In this document: positions 62,414 through 64,000 of the stretch, piece after piece | How the letters are laid out: each line of letters begins with the position of its first letter | Numbering within the stretch: position 1 is the first letter of the stretch | Assembly (NCBI GenBank): GCA_019420505.1 | Contig: JAHZHC010000005.1 | Coordinates: forward strand, 44,777-108,776 | Direction: 5' to 3' | Length of the DNA stretch: 64,000 nt | From: Ruminococcus sp. | Lineage (GTDB): Bacteria; Bacillota; Clostridia; Oscillospirales; Ruminococcaceae | Position numbers and translations under genes: made by a program | Notes under the pieces: generated by a model | Databases searched by the model: none | What the model was told of the DNA's origin: nothing | What the model saw: only the letters and a program-made list of their open reading frames with translations

Positions 62414-63057
62414 TGTGTAAATGCGTAGTTTTTACAGGTGGAAGGATCGATGATGATCTGTCATTCATTGATTTAGATGAAGTAAAAAGATCTTTCGTAA
62501 TTTGTGCCGACAGCGGCTATATTTATGCCGAAAAAATAGGAGTAAAACCTGATATTATTATCGGAGATTATGATTCACTCGGGTTTATTCCTGAAAATAT
62601 CAAAGAAAAATTTGTTTTTCCTAAGGAAAAAGATGATACGGATTTATTACTTGCTGTTAAGGAAGCAATAAACAGGGGATATAAAAATATTGATATTTAC
62701 GGTGCTTTCGGTGGACGCTTTGATCATATGTTCAGTAATATTCAAGCACTTGCTTTTATAGCAGAAAATAATTCTGTAGGTAATTTGATTTCTGAGTCTG
62801 AAATTGTCACCCTGTTAAATCCGGGGAATTATGAATTTAAATATAAAGATAATTATTCTTTGTCATTGTTTTCTTATACAGACGAAGTAAAGGGATTAAC
62901 AATAAAGGGCACGAAATATACTACTGATAATATTACTTTATCAAGCAGTTTTCCTTTGGGAATATCAAATATTATAATTAATGAAAAAGCCGATATATCC
63001 TTCATATTTGGTAAATTATTAGTTGTCCGTTCTAAATTGATTAACAATATTTCTTAA
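62413..63057 (+). CDS. thiN: Thiamine pyrophosphokinase
   Basis: Converts thiamine to thiamine diphosphate. The 214-residue protein has CADSGYIYAEKIGVKPDI, IIGDYDSLG, the KDDTDLLLAVKEA motif and GAFGGRFDHMFSN, all family signatures. The start overlaps the rsgA stop (TAATG), typical of coupling. The rsgA-thiN-spoVM order agrees with Bacillus. Confidence 0.95.
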   Translation: MCKCVVFTGGRIDDDLSFIDLDEVKRSFVICADSGYIYAEKIGVKPDIIIGDYDSLGFIPENIKEKFVFPKEKDDTDLLLAVKEAINRGYKNIDIYGAFGGRFDHMFSNIQALAFIAENNSVGNLISESEIVTLLNPGNYEFKYKDNYSLSLFSYTDEVKGLTIKGTKYTTDNITLSSSFPLGISNIIINEKADISFIFGKLLVVRSKLINNIS

Positions 63058-63098
63058 AATGCATAATATGTAGTATTACATTTTTGGAGGTTTTACTT

Positions 63099-63188
63099 AT
63101 GAAGGTTGTAGTAGTAAAAAGTCCTAAAGTACTATCCGGTATTTTAAGAATGATTTTTAAAATTAAAAAAGATGACGGCGGATGCTGA
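63099..63188 (+). CDS. spoVM: Stage V sporulation protein M, short amphipathic peptide
   Basis: A 29-codon gene with GGAGG eight bases before its ATG and a terminator eight bases after its stop. The peptide begins MKVVVVKSPKVLSGILRM and ends IKKDDGGC. Aligned with Bacillus SpoVM it keeps M1, K2, K7, P9, K10, L12, G14, I15 and R17, including the helix-breaking P9 needed to recognise forespore curvature. It sits right after thiN, exactly where Bacillus carries spoVM. SpoVM anchors the coat scaffold SpoIVA on the forespore membrane. Below usual size cut-offs, it is easily missed. The tail is a few residues longer than in Bacillus. Confidence 0.9.
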   Translation: MKVVVVKSPKVLSGILRMIFKIKKDDGGC

Positions 63189-63195
63189 TCCTTCA

Positions 63196-63230
63196 AGCTC
63201 TCACAAATAGTGAGAGCTGATTTTTATTTT
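63196..63230 (+). terminator. Terminator after spoVM
   Basis: AGCTCTCAC-AAATA-GTGAGAGCT followed by GATTTTTATTTT; a nine-base-pair perfect stem. Confidence 0.9.
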
Positions 63231-63235
63231 AATAT

Positions 63236-63263
63236 GAATATTTTATTTGTACAAGCATAAAAT
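63236..63263 (+). promoter_or_regulatory. Possible sigma-E promoter of the SpoIVFB-like gene
   Basis: GAATATT (63236-63242), a 13-base spacer, then CATAAAAT (63256-63263), resembling the sigma-E pattern (KMATATT, 13-15, CATACAHT). The predicted start site would leave only about eight leader bases, which weakens the case. Confidence 0.35.
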
Positions 63264-63277
63264 TTAATGGTGATATT

Positions 63278-63847
63278 ATGCTTTACTTTAAAATACGGCA
63301 GTTAAAAGTCAAAATTTCTTTTAGTTTTTTTGCAGTTGTTGCACTGATTTCTTTATGTCAGAATATTATATCCATTGAATTAATAATGGCTCTGATTTGT
63401 TGTTTTTTGCATGAAGCCGGTCATCTTATATGTATGTATTTGTTTTCACAATATCCGGATGAAATAGTTTTGTACGGAGGCGGGATTAAAATAAAAAACA
63501 GTAAAAATATTTTTTTATCTGATTCCGTTGAAATAGCAATTTTATTTGCCGGTTGTGCTGTTAATATTCTTTGTTGCTGTCTGACGGTTGTGATCTTAAA
63601 TGATTTTAATTGTTTTGCATCTGCTAATTTGTTTTTTGGATTATTTAATCTTATGCCTGTAAAATACTTTGATGGTGGAAGAATAATATCAAAGGTTTTA
63701 AATGACGCACCTGCCGCAAGATTAATTAGAATAATTTTTATAATAGCATTTGCTTTTGTAATAATTATTATGATTATAAATAAACTGTTCAGTATATCGT
63801 TGGTGCTGACTTTTGTTTATATTATAGTATCAGAATTTTTTACATAA
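63278..63847 (+). CDS. SpoIVFB-like site-2 intramembrane metalloprotease (M50)
   Basis: A 189-residue polytopic protein with the zinc motif HEAGH (45-49) inside a membrane helix and the third ligand D132 in NLMPVKYFDGGR. These are the two halves of the M50B active site. In Bacillus SpoIVFB cleaves pro-sigma-K in the mother cell. This protein is shorter than Bacillus SpoIVFB (about 288) and lacks the C-terminal CBS domain that binds ATP. No spoIVFA precedes it. Other S2P roles are possible, but linkage to spoVM supports sporulation. GGTGAT precedes the ATG. Confidence 0.8.
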   Translation: MLYFKIRQLKVKISFSFFAVVALISLCQNIISIELIMALICCFLHEAGHLICMYLFSQYPDEIVLYGGGIKIKNSKNIFLSDSVEIAILFAGCAVNILCCCLTVVILNDFNCFASANLFFGLFNLMPVKYFDGGRIISKVLNDAPAARLIRIIFIIAFAFVIIIMIINKLFSISLVLTFVYIIVSEFFT

Positions 63848-63849
63848 AA

Positions 63850-63882
63850 ACAGACAGACTGATTATCAGTCTGTCTGTTAAA
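63850..63882. terminator. Bidirectional terminator between convergent genes
   Basis: ACAGACAGACTGA pairs with TCAGTCTGTCTGT over 13 base pairs with a three-base loop. TTTTTA follows on the minus strand and TAAATTTG on the plus strand. Confidence 0.85.
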
Positions 63883-63896
63883 TTTGTTTAAATATA

Positions 63897-64000
63897 CTAT
63901 TTTACCATTGCCTCAGCAGCAACAGAATATTTGTAAAGAGCTTTAACAAGATTCTGTGTGTCTTCTGATGCAGAAGTTCTCAGTGTTGAGTATATGTATG
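63897..64000 (-). CDS. C-terminal end of a minus-strand protein running out of the window
   Basis: The last 33 codons of a frame entering from the right edge read STLRTSASEDTQNLVKALYK, then YSVAAEAMVK and a TAG at 63897-63899. The phrase (N)xVKALYxYSxAAxA resembles tails I recall from large exported Ruminococcus proteins, but this is too short for an assignment. The convergent terminator at 63850 lies directly after the stop, supporting a real gene end. Confidence 0.6.
   Translation of the reverse strand, partial: YIYSTLRTSASEDTQNLVKALYKYSVAAEAMVK

Noticed and set aside
1..64000. CRISPR array, prophage, integrase or IS element
   Set aside because: No regularly spaced direct repeats, integrase, transposase or inverted-repeat-bounded element was recognised anywhere in the window.

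Overview
The window looks like chromosome of a low-GC, spore-forming Firmicute of the Oscillospiraceae/Ruminococcaceae type, probably a Ruminococcus-like gut anaerobe. This is inferred from gene content and style. Strong GGAGG ribosome sites, frequent TTG/GTG starts and TTGACA-17-TATAAT promoters are everywhere. Sporulation genes are present (spoVT, spoVS, spoVM and a SpoIVFB-like protease). The GGGtGRT/NifU-like pair and secreted BspA-type, InlB-repeat and fibronectin-III proteins are typical of gut Clostridia. No rRNA operon, CRISPR array, intact prophage or insertion sequence was seen.

Left part (1-15.5 kb): the C-terminus of a membrane protein, then spoVT, then an intergenic stretch with an unexplained fold-back element beside tRNA-Ser(GGA). 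A long minus-strand housekeeping cluster follows, read from high to low coordinates: RNase J, c-di-AMP phosphodiesterase gdpP, rplI, dnaB, tilS, hpt, ftsH, ymdB and spoVS. RNase J has a consensus promoter and a roughly 215-nt structured leader. Upstream of it is a fused nucleotidyltransferase/phosphomannomutase-like protein whose catalytic motifs are eroded.

Middle (15.5-30.2 kb): pcrA, rpe, a MecA-like adaptor and an ABC-F ATPase. A compact hairpin carries both the mecA promoter and its ribosome site. A patch of decayed genes precedes the NifU-like/GGGtGRT pair. Two secreted proteins follow (papain-like protease with InlB repeats; LRR/FN3 protein), then a lone leuB, a PP2C phosphatase and a small anchored protein.

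Tryptophan block (30.3-38.3 kb): one operon trpE-trpS-trpGD-trpC-trpF-trpB-trpA, led by a perfect consensus promoter and a T-box riboswitch with a UGG specifier. The tryptophanyl-tRNA synthetase that charges the sensed tRNA sits inside the operon.

Right part (38.4-64 kb): AI-2E-family transporter, a DacF-type carboxypeptidase co-transcribed with a putative nuclease/winged-helix protein, a BspA-type LRR surface protein, addA without addB, glmS and a HAD phosphatase. Then comes the classical Firmicute run yicC-remA-gmk-rpoZ-priA-def-fmt-rsmB-rlmN-prpC-prkC-rsgA-thiN. It ends in a 29-codon spoVM and a SpoIVFB-like intramembrane protease. The window closes inside another minus-strand gene.
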